Positions 54,747 through 64,000 of a stretch of 64,000 nt of DNA are shown piece by piece; within the stretch, counting starts at the first letter, position 1, and every line of letters starts with the position of its first letter. Source of the DNA: Dillenia suffruticosa (Eukaryota; Streptophyta; Magnoliopsida; Dilleniales; Dilleniaceae). The translations under genes were made by a program, and so were the position numbers. The stretch covers positions 20,982,001 through 21,046,000 of the forward strand of contig JAVTVX010000035.1 in assembly GCA_033439265.1 (NCBI GenBank). The letters run 5' to 3'. The notes beneath the pieces are model-generated. The model was not told the DNA's origin. It made no database searches and saw only the letters and a list, made by a program, of their open reading frames with translations.

Positions 54747-54874
54747 TGTGTGTGTGTGTGTGAACCTTGAGTGTCGAGAGGCTGGAAATCGTCGCGAGTT
54801 GGGAGAGAGAAGTTGTCATCGTCGTCACCGCCGTCTTTGTTCCATTTTCTCTTCAGTCTCTTCATCATCGCCAT
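51596..54874 (-). CDS. Uncharacterised plant multi-pass membrane protein
   Basis: Seven exons on the minus strand (54874-54766, 54659-54598, 54509-54426, 53390-53336, 52522-52396, 51841-51791, 51695-51596) join in phase to 195 residues. The N terminus is basic then acidic (MAMMKRLKRKWNKDGGDDDD) and should face the cytosol. Hydrophobic segments follow: AALNFCFAAFLLYSIY (about residues 60-75), LIAVLACSLTIMGLL (about 104-118), CSYC-like VGTVLAVFWLNYML (about 130-145) and a weaker one around WDVIWLPFGPL to SLYVEHLL. The tail ESSEEVRKLRGYMYAYKAR is charged. I recall this as a conserved plant transmembrane protein without assigned function, but cannot name a locus. All splice sites are GT-AG and no defect was seen. 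A GA/GT microsatellite lies at the start of intron 1. Confidence 0.88.
54715..54762. repeat. Compound (GA)n(GT)n microsatellite
   Basis: About 30 bases of GA followed by about 18 bases of GT, beginning directly after the exon 1 donor of the membrane protein gene. Confidence 0.95.
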
Positions 54875-55582
54875 CGTTTGCTTCCGTGCGCCTCATTCAA
54901 TTCAAACACTCCGTCGGAGGCCGAGTCGTTGTTCCATTAGTTCACGTGTATTTTTTATATCAGAATTTACATGTAGAATATGTTATAATTATTTTTATTT
55001 ATTTATTTATTTTTGGTATTGGCTTGGATTAATGACAAGACAATAAAGGATTTGGCGTGGAGGCGGTTCAATAGTTTATAATCTGCTTAACTTAAGCGTG
55101 ACACACAAAGAGGCAACAGAAGCACACAATTGTTTCATCAAATCAATGAAAAATTTACAATGATTTCCCGGCTATTGTAAATTATCCAAATCAATAAAAA
55201 ACTGGGGCCGATATCCAAAAATCCTATAACTAAATCTTGTCTGTGCCAAGAAAAAACCTTGTCTGTGTCAAACTGAGAAGAGTTTGCAGATAGAAATTTT
55301 CATGGCTTTTGAAAGAAGAACAAAAAAAATTATGAGGGGCTCTTCATAACTTTCCAAGTCACCCACCTGAATTACCGTCAATCCACGACCATACTTTCAT
55401 TAATGCCTCATGTATAAAATTCCTTTCTGGGTTCAAATAATTGCCAAGCATGATAAGGTTTTTTTTTTTTTTTTTTTTTGTAGTGATGATTGCATTCTGT
55501 CGTGTCATTAGAGCTACTCAAATGGAAAATCCACATGCAACCAAGTAATGGCAGTCCCACATTCACGACAACAACAAAAGCA

Positions 55583-55637
<55 letters not shown>

Positions 55638-55870
55638 GGAGCCTTGGAGACTTGTAAGACAATTGCATGAAAGAAATTCCCCAACTGTAAAAGGATTCTC
55701 ATATATTTTGGAGAAAAATATAATTTCAAAGTATTATATTAGAAATAATGAGTTTGATCTCCCCGAGGATAACAATCATAGTGAATCTTTAAATTATGAT
55801 CACCAAAAACCTTCCAGGCTTCATACTACAATCAAATTACTTGCACTCTTGTGCCCCACCGAACAAGACC
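54875..55870. other. Intergenic between the membrane protein gene and AsnRS 3' end
   Basis: Includes the promoter of the minus-strand membrane protein gene on the left, a GA run at 55586-55633 and a T run near 55459. The right part is the AsnRS 3' UTR. Nothing else is recognised. Confidence 0.55.
55586..55633. repeat. (GA)n microsatellite downstream of AsnRS
   Basis: A pure GA run of about 48 bases. Confidence 0.96.
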
Positions 55871-58800
55871 TCAAAGATCTGCTCTTCCTGGGTATCTCGG
55901 GAAGGGAATGACATCCCTGATATTGTCAATGCCAGTAGCAAAAAGGATCATCCTTTCAAACCCAAGTCCAAACCCACTGTGCTTTACAGTCCCATAGCGT
56001 CGCAGGTCTAGGTACCACTCATATGGCTCGAGAGGCAGTCCCATATCCAGTATCCTGCAATAAAAGAATGCATTTGATCTTAGTGGTATTGCATTACTAG
56101 TTAGAAAAAACAACAAATTAACATGTCATCAAATCTAATATGACCAACAGTTTTTCATACCTCTTCTGAATGACTTCTAATCTCTCCTCCCTTTGGCTCC
56201 CACCAATTAGTTCTCCCACCTGCAGTACAAACAATGCTTCATATTTTATTTGCAATATAATACAATCTTGCGGGTAGCATGCTGACACAAAACTTCGTGC
56301 AAGTGCACTCAATGTGAACAAGGAATTCACTGACTCCATCTTGAATAGAGGTTCTACCTTTGGGACAAGAACATCCATAGCAGCGACTGTTTTTGAGTCA
56401 TCATTGAGCCTCATGTAGAATGCTTTAATTCCTTTTGGATAATTATACACAATAACTGGCTTCTGAAATACTACCTCGGTCAAGTATCTGCAAATAAGGC
56501 AAATTATCTCATCAACATACCCAATCAAAATGACATGTGCAAGCACAATTCAAGCATAAAGATTTAGAAGCAAAAAAAGTTACAAAAAGAAACTTGGGCA
56601 CCTCTCATGCTCTGATGCTAAATCAATTCCCCATTCCACTTTGTTTTCAAACTTCTTGTCTTTCACGTTTTCTAGTATTTCCACCGCTTCTGTGTAACTA
56701 ACACGCTTAAAGGGGGTTGATGAAACCATTGTCAGACGGTCAATGCAACCTTTGTCAAAAGTTTTGGCCATGAATTGCAAGTCATCAAGGCAGTTGTCAA
56801 GCAACCATTTACATAGGAACTGAACATATTTCTCGGCGCAATTCATGTCATCCTAAAAGATAAGAAAATAATTTCCTCAGAAGGGGCAGTTTTCTTTTTA
56901 ACAAAACCACAAATAAATCATTCACAAGAAAGGTGGCAGGTACTTGCACTCCCAATGCAAGAACTGGCCCAGCTCATTAGATCTTATGAAGCATGCTGAT
57001 GCAAAAGTTGCCAACAGTGTAACCAAATTATTCAAATGAATAAGCATACAGTAATCATCTGTATCACGTCAAAGAATATTTTTCATAATGCTCTGAGCAG
57101 CATGCAAAAAGAAAAACCCCATACTTAACCCTAGGCAATATAAGATAAACTCGTATTCAATTCCAACTGAAATTATTGCACTGATACATATACAAAACCA
57201 GATCAAGAGTTTAAGCAAATTAAAACAGTAGCCACATCTACAAAAATGCACACCATCCCACATGTACAAGCAAACATTTAGCTAGAAATTTAAACCAAAA
57301 AATATTCTTATTTCGTAGTTGACAAAAACACTCTAGCTCATCCCACGTGCTTCCCAGTTATTAATTTTAACGCTTGAAAACTAGCTAAGAAATACCCCCT
57401 AGCCCCTAGCGCTTCAATTTTCCATAATTGCCAGAAAGTGACAGTATCAAACAGGACATGGTATATTATAGAATACCTGCAAATCTGCAAATGCTATTTC
57501 AGGCTCCACCATCCAAAATTCTGCCAGATGCCTTGAAGTGTGAGAGTGTTCAGCTCTAAAGGTAGGACCAAAGGTATAAACACTGCTAAGACAACAAGCA
57601 AAAGACTCTACTTGTAATTGCCCAGAAACTGTCAAAAATGCTTGACGAGCAAAGAAATCTTGGGAATAGTCGATCTTCCCATCCTTCTTAGGAATGCCAG
57701 GCTTGAGCTTAGATCTCTCTTCCAACTTTGAAAGATTCTCCTTAGCTTTTGTGAGTTCAGCAACAGATGCACTTATTTCCCCCTTACTTGCTTTTGCAGC
57801 TTTTAGATCTGCAACAGCTTTCCCTTTCTCCTCAATGACCTCTTTAGCTGCTTCTATGTCAGCTTCTGAAGGTGGAGGGTTCTTAATAAGTTCCTTTTCC
57901 AATTTTTCTGCGTCATTAATCAATGTTGTGACTTGAAACATTTCTCCAGCACCCTCGCAGTCACTGGTTGTGATAATTGGAGTATGAATGTAAAGGAACG
58001 CATGCTGCTGGAAGAATGTGTGTGTTGCATAAGCCAAGGCATTCCTAATACGAGCAACTGCAGAAATCTGAGAACAATGAGAGTTATTAGTGTTGTAGGT
58101 ACAACATGAAGCAACACAATCACTCATTTAACTGCAAGGAAGATTGAGTTCCATTTTTTCTGCCAATTTCTATCACTAAATAGTGAGAGACAGTGCACCA
58201 TTTATCCATAAGAAGTAATTATTCAGTTCCCCTTGACTTCTTTGACATTAACTTGAGAAACAATTACTTGTCACATTCCAAAGTGATAACCCTTGTATAT
58301 CCCAAACTAGTTGAGGGTTGGCCATATGCATCCATTTTTAATGCCTCAATAAATACTTAATTCTGTGAAAACAAGAAGCAACTGTGGAATCTTTAACTAA
58401 TTTTTCAGAAAGAAACTACAAAAAAGAAAAGAGAGAGAGGAAAAGAGTTACTTTGTTCCAAGAGGGATGTACCAAAATGACATTAAAAAAAAAAAAAAAA
58501 TTTGAAATAACCTAAGCGGGAAAAAATTTCCCCAAATAACCCAAATTTGTCGCGAGTTGGAACCGCGACCGTATTTATCGCGAGTTCAACCCGCGACAAA
58601 GTCACTCGTAAAGGCTGTGTGGCATTCCGCGTTTTGGAAACACAGAAAGCCTGGCTTTCCGCATTTTGGAAACGCAGAAAGCCTGGCTTTCCACTCTCGT
58701 GACGACACGTGGCTTCGGCAAATTGAAGACGTGGAAAGCATCCCTCTTCATTCCGACTCTTCACTCTTACTCTTCACTTTTTCTGCCTCTCCCCTTTTGC

Positions 58801-60977
58801 ACTCCAAGTCTCCGCTCTTTCTCCCCCTCCTCTCCTCTCCTCTCCTCTCCTCTCCTCTCCTCCAGACAAATAACCCTAACCGAAACCTCACAATTTTCCC
58901 TAAATCTAACCATTCAGAGAAGAAAAAAAACTGCTGAAGCTGCTGAAATTATTGGAGCATTCAAGATTAGACAATATTTTTTCCAAAAAATCCAAAAGTA
59001 TAAAATTTTTCCTATCTCAATTGAAATTATTTTAGGTGCATAATTTTATAAGTATGTGTATTTGTGAATGCAATTGATGTTTTATACTCAGTAGATTTGT
59101 ATGAAATTTACTGTTAATTTTTAATTAATGACGTTATTAATTAGGTTTTAGTGAGATTAATTAATTTAATAAATATTAAATATGTAGTTAATATAAATTA
59201 ATATGAAATAATAATAGTTATATTAAACTATTAATTATTATAAAATTTTTAATTTAAATTATTTGAAATGACTATATTTATATTAAAATATTATAAATTA
59301 AATTAAAAAATTTTAGTATAAATGACTATAATAATCATAATCTGACAATAGTAATATATTGCAAAATATGATCATAATCTGCATCGTGAGTATGCAGGAG
59401 ACAACGGGTTGATTCAGTTGGATTGGAATCTCATCACGGCTCTAATGGAGAGATGGAGGCATGAGACACACACATTAGTTACGTTACAAGATGTAAAAGT
59501 TATTTTAGGTTTACCTTTAGATGGGATACCCGTTGTCGCTAGGACAACGGGTTTCTCGTGGATTGCGCTATGTCAGAGATTATTAGGTGTTATCCCTCCT
59601 CGCTCAGTTTTTAAGGGCCATTCATTGAGTATGCCATGGTTGTCAGATTTCACAGGTGACTTGCCCCATGATGCAGATTATGATCATATTTTGCAATGGA
59701 CACGGGGATATATATTACTATTGATTTATTATAGTCATTTATACTAAAATTTATGATCATATTTTGTAATATATTACTATTGTCAGATTATAATTATTAT
59801 AGTCATTTATACTAAAATTTTTTAATTTAATTTATAATATTTTAATATAAATATAGTCATTTCAAATAATTTAAACTACAAATTTTATAATAATTAATAA
59901 TTTAATATAACTATTACTATTTCATATTAATTTATATTAACTACATATTTAATATTTATTAAATTAATTAATCTCACTAAAACCTAATTAATAACGTCAT
60001 TAATTAAAAATTAACAGTAAATTTCATACAAATCTACTGAATATAAAACATCAATTGCATTCATAAATACACATACTTATAAAATTATGCACCTAAAATA
60101 ATTTAAATTGAGATAGGAAAAATTTTATACCTTTGGATTTTTTGGAAAAAATATTGTCTAATATTGAATGCTCCAATAATTTCAGCAGCTTCAGCAGTTT
60201 TTTTCTTCTCTAAATGGTTAGATCTAGGGAAAATTGTGAGGCTTCGGTTAGGGTTCTTCGTCTGCAGGAGAGGAGAGGAGAGGAGAGGAGAGGGAGAGAG
60301 AGTGGAGACTTGGAATGCAAAAGGGGAGAGGCAGAAAGAGTGAAGAGTAAGAGTAAAGAGTCGGAATGAAAAGGGATGCTTTCCGCGTCTTCAATCCGCA
60401 GAAGCCACGTGTCGCCGCGAGAGTGGAAAGCCAGGCTTTCCGTGTTTCCAAAACGAGGAATGCCACACAGCCTTTACGCGTGGTTTTGTTGCGGGTTGAA
60501 CCCGCGATAAATACGGTCGCGATTCCAACCCGCGACAAATTCGGGTTATTTGGAGAAATTTTTTCCCGCTTAAGTTATTTAAATTTTTTTTTTTTTAATG
60601 TCATTTTGGTACATCCCTCTTGTTCCAAGGTTCATAACTTTCCTTCCAAATCCCCTAAGATTTTAGTATCTATACTTTGCGGCAAATCTAAAATAGAACC
60701 ATAATCCAACATTTTGAACCCAACCTACCCAAAGTTTTCGCATAATCAAAAATCACAATTACTTATAAATAAAAACCTACCAAAATTAAACAAATCAAAA
60801 ACACGTCCATCACAGAAAGGGAGAGATTTTAGGGACAAGGTCCTAAAGTCCATCTCACACATAAGTATACCCAAACAATCTGAACCAATCTAAAGCTTTT
60901 TCGAAATCAAAAAACACGCACAAGCAGTAACTACAAAACAACATTTTTTCTCTAAATAGAAATCTTTTGTACAACCA

Positions 60978-61008
<31 letters not shown>

Positions 61009-61507
61009 TTACAGTGTTAGTTCTGGGTCTCAGATGCACAAAGTCCCTCAAAAACTCAAGGGTGAGCCTGGTCTTGGGCAAGGGATACTTAGCAGGATCA
61101 ACAGGACCCACATCGAGGACCTTTTGAACCCTAAATTCAATCTTCTGCTTCGTCCCTTCAGGAGGGCTTTTCAACTCTCCGTCAAACCACACGCACGTAC
61201 CGGTTGCAACGAGGTGGCTTAACTGATAAACCGAGGAGTCCACAATCACTTGCAAGTTCGCCGGGCACGACCCATCATTGACCTCGAGAAAAGCAAACGA
61301 GCCTTTCCCTTGTTCCCGGCCAGTCTTGACCCAGCCGCCTATGGTAACCTTTTGTCCGGCTAGGGATGCGCCGCCGTCGGGTCGGGAGAGGATGGTCTTG
61401 ATTAGGGTTCTGTTGGAGAATTCTGCCTTTTGGACAGGTGGGGTTGGGGTTGATGTTAGGGTTGTGGCGGCGAGTTGGTCGACAGGAGGCGTTGAGTCTT
61501 CCGCCAT
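55871..61507 (-). CDS. SYNC1: Asparaginyl-tRNA synthetase, cytosolic
   Basis: Six exons on the minus strand (61507-61013, 58067-57477, 56852-56602, 56487-56358, 56219-56161, 56054-55871) give 569 residues, about the length of Arabidopsis SYNC1. The enzyme charges tRNA-Asn with asparagine. Exon 1 carries the OB-fold anticodon-binding domain ([20 protein letters not shown]). The class II catalytic core follows: motif 1 around [18 protein letters not shown], motif 2 in [20 protein letters not shown], motif 3 in [19 protein letters not shown] (about residues 535-553). Between motif 1 and motif 2 is a Lys/Glu/Ala-rich WHEP-like insert ([19 protein letters not shown]). No transit peptide is seen, so a cytosolic form is inferred. 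All phases agree. Intron 1 (61012-58068) contains a complete Mutator-like element in the opposite orientation to the gene's reading. Confidence 0.97.
58453..58461 (+). repeat. Target-site duplication, left copy
   Basis: TTGTTCCAA, identical to 60620-60628 on the other side of the Mutator-like element. Confidence 0.92.
58462..59376 (+). repeat. Left terminal inverted repeat of the Mutator-like element
   Basis: Outer part is CpG-rich with short internal palindromes (gtcgcgagttggaaccgcgac). It holds a tandem duplication of about 32 bases around gcagaaagcctggctttcc (58640-58695) that the right arm lacks. Next come a pyrimidine-rich tract with (TCTCC)n at about 58826-58862, a segment resembling a 5' UTR (ctaaccgaaacctcacaat), and about 400 bases of AT-rich, intron-like DNA. 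Confidence 0.9.
59377..59747 (+). pseudogene. Plant mobile domain (PMD, MAIN-like) fragment captured by the element
   Basis: The frame reads [20 protein letters not shown], then [31 protein letters not shown], and ends [16 protein letters not shown] and TAA. This follows the plant mobile domain (aminotransferase-like, PF10536) found in MAIN-like proteins and in many plant transposons: ITALVERWRPETHTF, TLEDV, LGLPVDG and the YILLLIGG-like helix. A few residues between HETHT and VTLQDV are missing compared with the family, and the domain is cut off at the junction with the right arm, so only about a third of a usual PMD remains. The first in-frame Met is at 59409. An acceptor-like tatgcag lies at about 59392. 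Whether it is expressed is unknown. Confidence 0.78.
59752..60619 (-). repeat. Right terminal inverted repeat of the Mutator-like element
   Basis: Reverse complement of the left arm, in the same order of parts: AT-rich inner half, (AGGAG)n at about 60266-60292, then the CpG-rich outer end. It is about 47 bases shorter than the left arm, partly because it has only one copy of the 32-base unit. Confidence 0.9.
60620..60628 (+). repeat. Target-site duplication, right copy
   Basis: TTGTTCCAA, identical to 58453-58461. Confidence 0.92.
60982..61008 (-). repeat. (GA)n run at the start of AsnRS intron 1
   Basis: A 27-base GA run four bases into intron 1 from the exon 1 donor. Confidence 0.95.
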
Positions 61508-64000
61508 TGTTTTCTCTTTCTTTGTTAGCGGGGCGTGGTGGGTTGGGAGTCTAGGACAAGAGAGTTAATCAAACCCTAGTAGGGTTCCTCAATCTTGGGA
61601 TGGACTGGCTGAGCTGGAAGTCCCGGGGGGGGGGGTCCATTTGGAATCTCGGGGTTTTATTTAAGGAGTAAATTGGGGAGATTCTCCGGTGACAGAATGT
61701 AATGAAATAATATTAAGGAATTATATAAGAATAAAGAAATTAAGGAAAATTTGAGATTTGTTTGGGAAATTCTTAACCTAACAAAATTGAGAGTATTTTT
61801 TCCCCTTTTCTCATATTAAAGAAAAATAGAAATTAATTTTTTTAAATAAAATTAAAAGTTATTTGAGATTTTTATTTTTTAAAAACTGTTTTATACTCAT
61901 TTTTATAAATTAACTATTTGATAAAATAATTTTTATAAATTTTATTTTTAATAAAATTATCATAGAAAGTATATATATATAATATATTTTTTCTCCTTAT
62001 CAATAATCGATTAAAATTCATACATTTATATTTTAAAAATGAAATATATAAATACTAATAATTAAAATAAGAATAAATTAGTTATTTTTTAAAACTATTA
62101 AAATCAAATATTTATAAATATGAAATTATTTTTATATAACATAAAAAAATAAAAAATTTCATAAAAAGCCTAAATCTATAAAAGATGAGGACAACTATGG
62201 TAAATAAATTCGGTATAAATATATTTCAAAATTTGTATCATTTAAATGAGAATATAAATAGAATAAAAAAATTATGATTCAAAAGTTGTCGTATAAAAAG
62301 AGAGAGAGAGAGAAAAGCTCTTTTCAAAAGTTTTTTCTTTAAAATTATTTTTTTTATTTTTTTTATAAAATATTATTTTTAAAGAGAAAAAATTTTATTT
62401 AACAGGATTTTTTATGAAGAAGAGAAATTGAAAAAAAAAAATGCCGAATGGGCATTGAATTTAAAATCATTTAATATCCAACTTAAAATTTTTATCATCT
62501 CAATTAGTTTCCGTTTGAAATAGGAAAATAACTTTAGTTGATATAAATTGCAGCAGTCATAACTCTTTTCTTCATGCAAATAGTGAGAAAATGATATTAC
62601 CTTTTTTTTTAATAGAAAGAGAGCCCAAATTTATCTTATTTGAGAATGCATATTAACCCGGAAACCTAAAGAAAAGGTAGAGGGCTTTCATTCCGATCCA
62701 AAGGGTTTTTTTTTTTTTTTTTTTTCTGTGTTTTGGGGAGGGGGAGGGGGTTGTCCACCCAAATGTCCCTGATTAAACTATACATATTGAATGGATATGA
62801 TCCATCAAGATTCTCTTTTTTTTTTTTGATTTTTTTTATCATTGATCGGTATTTAAGTTTTACCCGATCAATTCGGTTTGAACAATGTACGACTTATTAA
62901 AGAATTGATTCTCTCAAATTTCATTTCTCAATTCTTATATTTTGAACTCAAAATTTATGATTAACGAAATATAACATCCTATTATTATATACATGATAAT
63001 TTGGTAAACTATCAAGATTCTTAAATCATAAAACTTAGTACCTCGTGGGATACAAAGACCGAAAAGTGCAATCTGACTACGTTAACAACCGATAAATGTT
63101 GGTATAGATGACAAGGGTGGATTTTGTTGTTCTTTAACTATATGGGAGTTCGACTTTTCATGAGAATTGAGAGATATTTATTGGGAGACCTCCACAGTAT
63201 GTGAGTCTACAATGATCGATTTATATTAGTCAGAATAAAATATCGAATACCGGACAGTTATACAAAAAAGAAAAAAATTGACTACATTTACAAATGGAAT
63301 CTTCCTTATGGTAAGGTATTTTCCACCGTTATGATCACCATCATATTTTATAGAACAGAACCTTTTCACTCCAATGTGCATGCGAACGTAAAGCGCTGAT
63401 TAGAAACCATTAACAAAAGATAGAATAAAATCAGATTCTGCAAATTTGGTATATATTCTTGGCCATTACTTAGGCACCCACTCGCATCCAATTCATAGAT
63501 AAATGAGTAAAAAATGCACCTCCTGTAGCTTAATTCAAAATTCAGATATCGGTAACTCATGGTTTTGCCTACTGTATTTTTACTTGATGCTCGAAATTTG
63601 AAGGTTATTATACATATCAGATGAAACAGCAATTCTCATGGACATAAAAAGACTCAAAAAAGATGTAATCATAGAAAATCTATGTATTCATGTTTTCCTT
63701 TTTTTTTTTTTAAAAAAAAAAAAGACGCAACCAGCTTCTTGATTCTTCACTGATGTCCATGGCCTGATGGATATCATGTATAAGATATGTGAAGATGAAT
63801 GAATACACAAGGCAAAGCCAGCGACTTTACTATGGTGATTTTCTTAAAGCAATTGTTTTTTTTTTTTTTGGTGCCGGGGGGGGGGGGGGGGGAGGGGAGG
63901 AGAGAGTGTAGGGTAACTTCTAAGGAACCATAATATTATGTGTGTGATTGTATAGGCGGACATTTCGTTCATTATGCTTGTCTATATCGCATTTAAATCC
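61508..64000. other. Intergenic upstream of AsnRS
   Basis: The first 150 bases are the AsnRS 5' UTR and promoter region, with a G run near 61625. The rest is very AT-rich with homopolymer runs (T near 62706, G near 63876). No coding segment or mobile element with clear ends was recognised. Confidence 0.55.

Larger units (their letters stand above)
58462..60619 (+). mobile_element. Mutator-like element (Pack-MULE type) with 0.9 kb inverted arms
   Basis: A 2158-base element lies in AsnRS intron 1. Both ends read GAGGGATGTACCAAAATGAC inward, and the identical 9-base word TTGTTCCAA flanks it (58453-58461 and 60620-60628), the target duplication length of the Mutator superfamily. The arms (58462-59376 and 59752-60619) are inverted copies of each other, with an estimated one mismatch per ten or so bases plus small indels. 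Only about 375 bases lie between them, and these are open for a plant-mobile-domain fragment. No MURA transposase is present, so it is non-autonomous. The perfect target duplication suggests a fairly recent insertion, while the arm divergence suggests the arms themselves are older or were not homogenised. Confidence 0.93.

Noticed and set aside
58557-58937. 126-codon open frame in the left arm, with a similar one in the right arm
   Set aside because: It translates the inverted repeat itself, is low in complexity (Ser, Leu, Pro from the TCTCC tract) and has no domain. The same DNA in the other arm reads as a different length.

Overview
This is a 64 kb piece of a plant nuclear genome, most likely a woody eudicot. 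The protein-coding genes have many short exons bounded by GT-AG introns, the intergenic DNA is AT-rich, CT/GA microsatellites sit at gene 5' ends, and every recognisable protein is of plant type. All exon structures given here were read by eye by matching reading frame, splice sites and remembered family sequences; no alignment was run.

Layout. 0-6.2 kb: a tandem cluster of caffeoyl-CoA O-methyltransferase-like genes with the 3' end of copy A, an intact copy B, broken copies C and D, and a promoter plus exon 1 stub (E), all embedded in duplicated flanks. 6.8-7.7 kb: a 5'-truncated LINE with an RNase H tail. 8.1-11.4 kb (minus): deoxyhypusine synthase, seven exons, one with a GC-AG intron. 13-16 kb: two gene relics, an F-box/LRR fragment (like Arabidopsis At4g29420) and the lone last exon of ribosomal protein L28. 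17.2-21.8 kb: histone acetyltransferase HAG2/HAT1. 22.5-25.0 kb (minus): a DUF3531 pseudogene. 25.4-35.2 kb: a 21-exon M16 zinc protease (PQQL type) with a hAT-type MITE in one intron. 37.4-44.2 kb (minus): a PITH-domain protein. 48.6-49.8 kb: ribosomal protein L31. 51.6-54.9 kb (minus): an uncharacterised 195-residue membrane protein. 55.9-61.5 kb (minus): cytosolic asparaginyl-tRNA synthetase, whose first intron carries a complete 2.16 kb Mutator-like element with 0.9 kb inverted arms, a perfect 9-bp target duplication and a captured plant-mobile-domain fragment.

The genes are not an operon-like unit. Several serve translation (deoxyhypusine synthase for eIF5A, L31, L28 relic, AsnRS), but their proximity looks like conserved synteny. 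From memory, HAG2, PQQL, L31 and AsnRS homologues lie together on Arabidopsis chromosome 5 (At5g56680-At5g56740), while the F-box, L28 and DUF3531 relics match the neighbouring loci At4g29400-At4g29420. The window therefore looks like one post-duplication block that kept one gene set and is losing the other.

The most distinctive items are the hairpin-shaped Mutator-like element in AsnRS intron 1, the interleaved relics of a second syntenic block, and the birth-and-death methyltransferase cluster.
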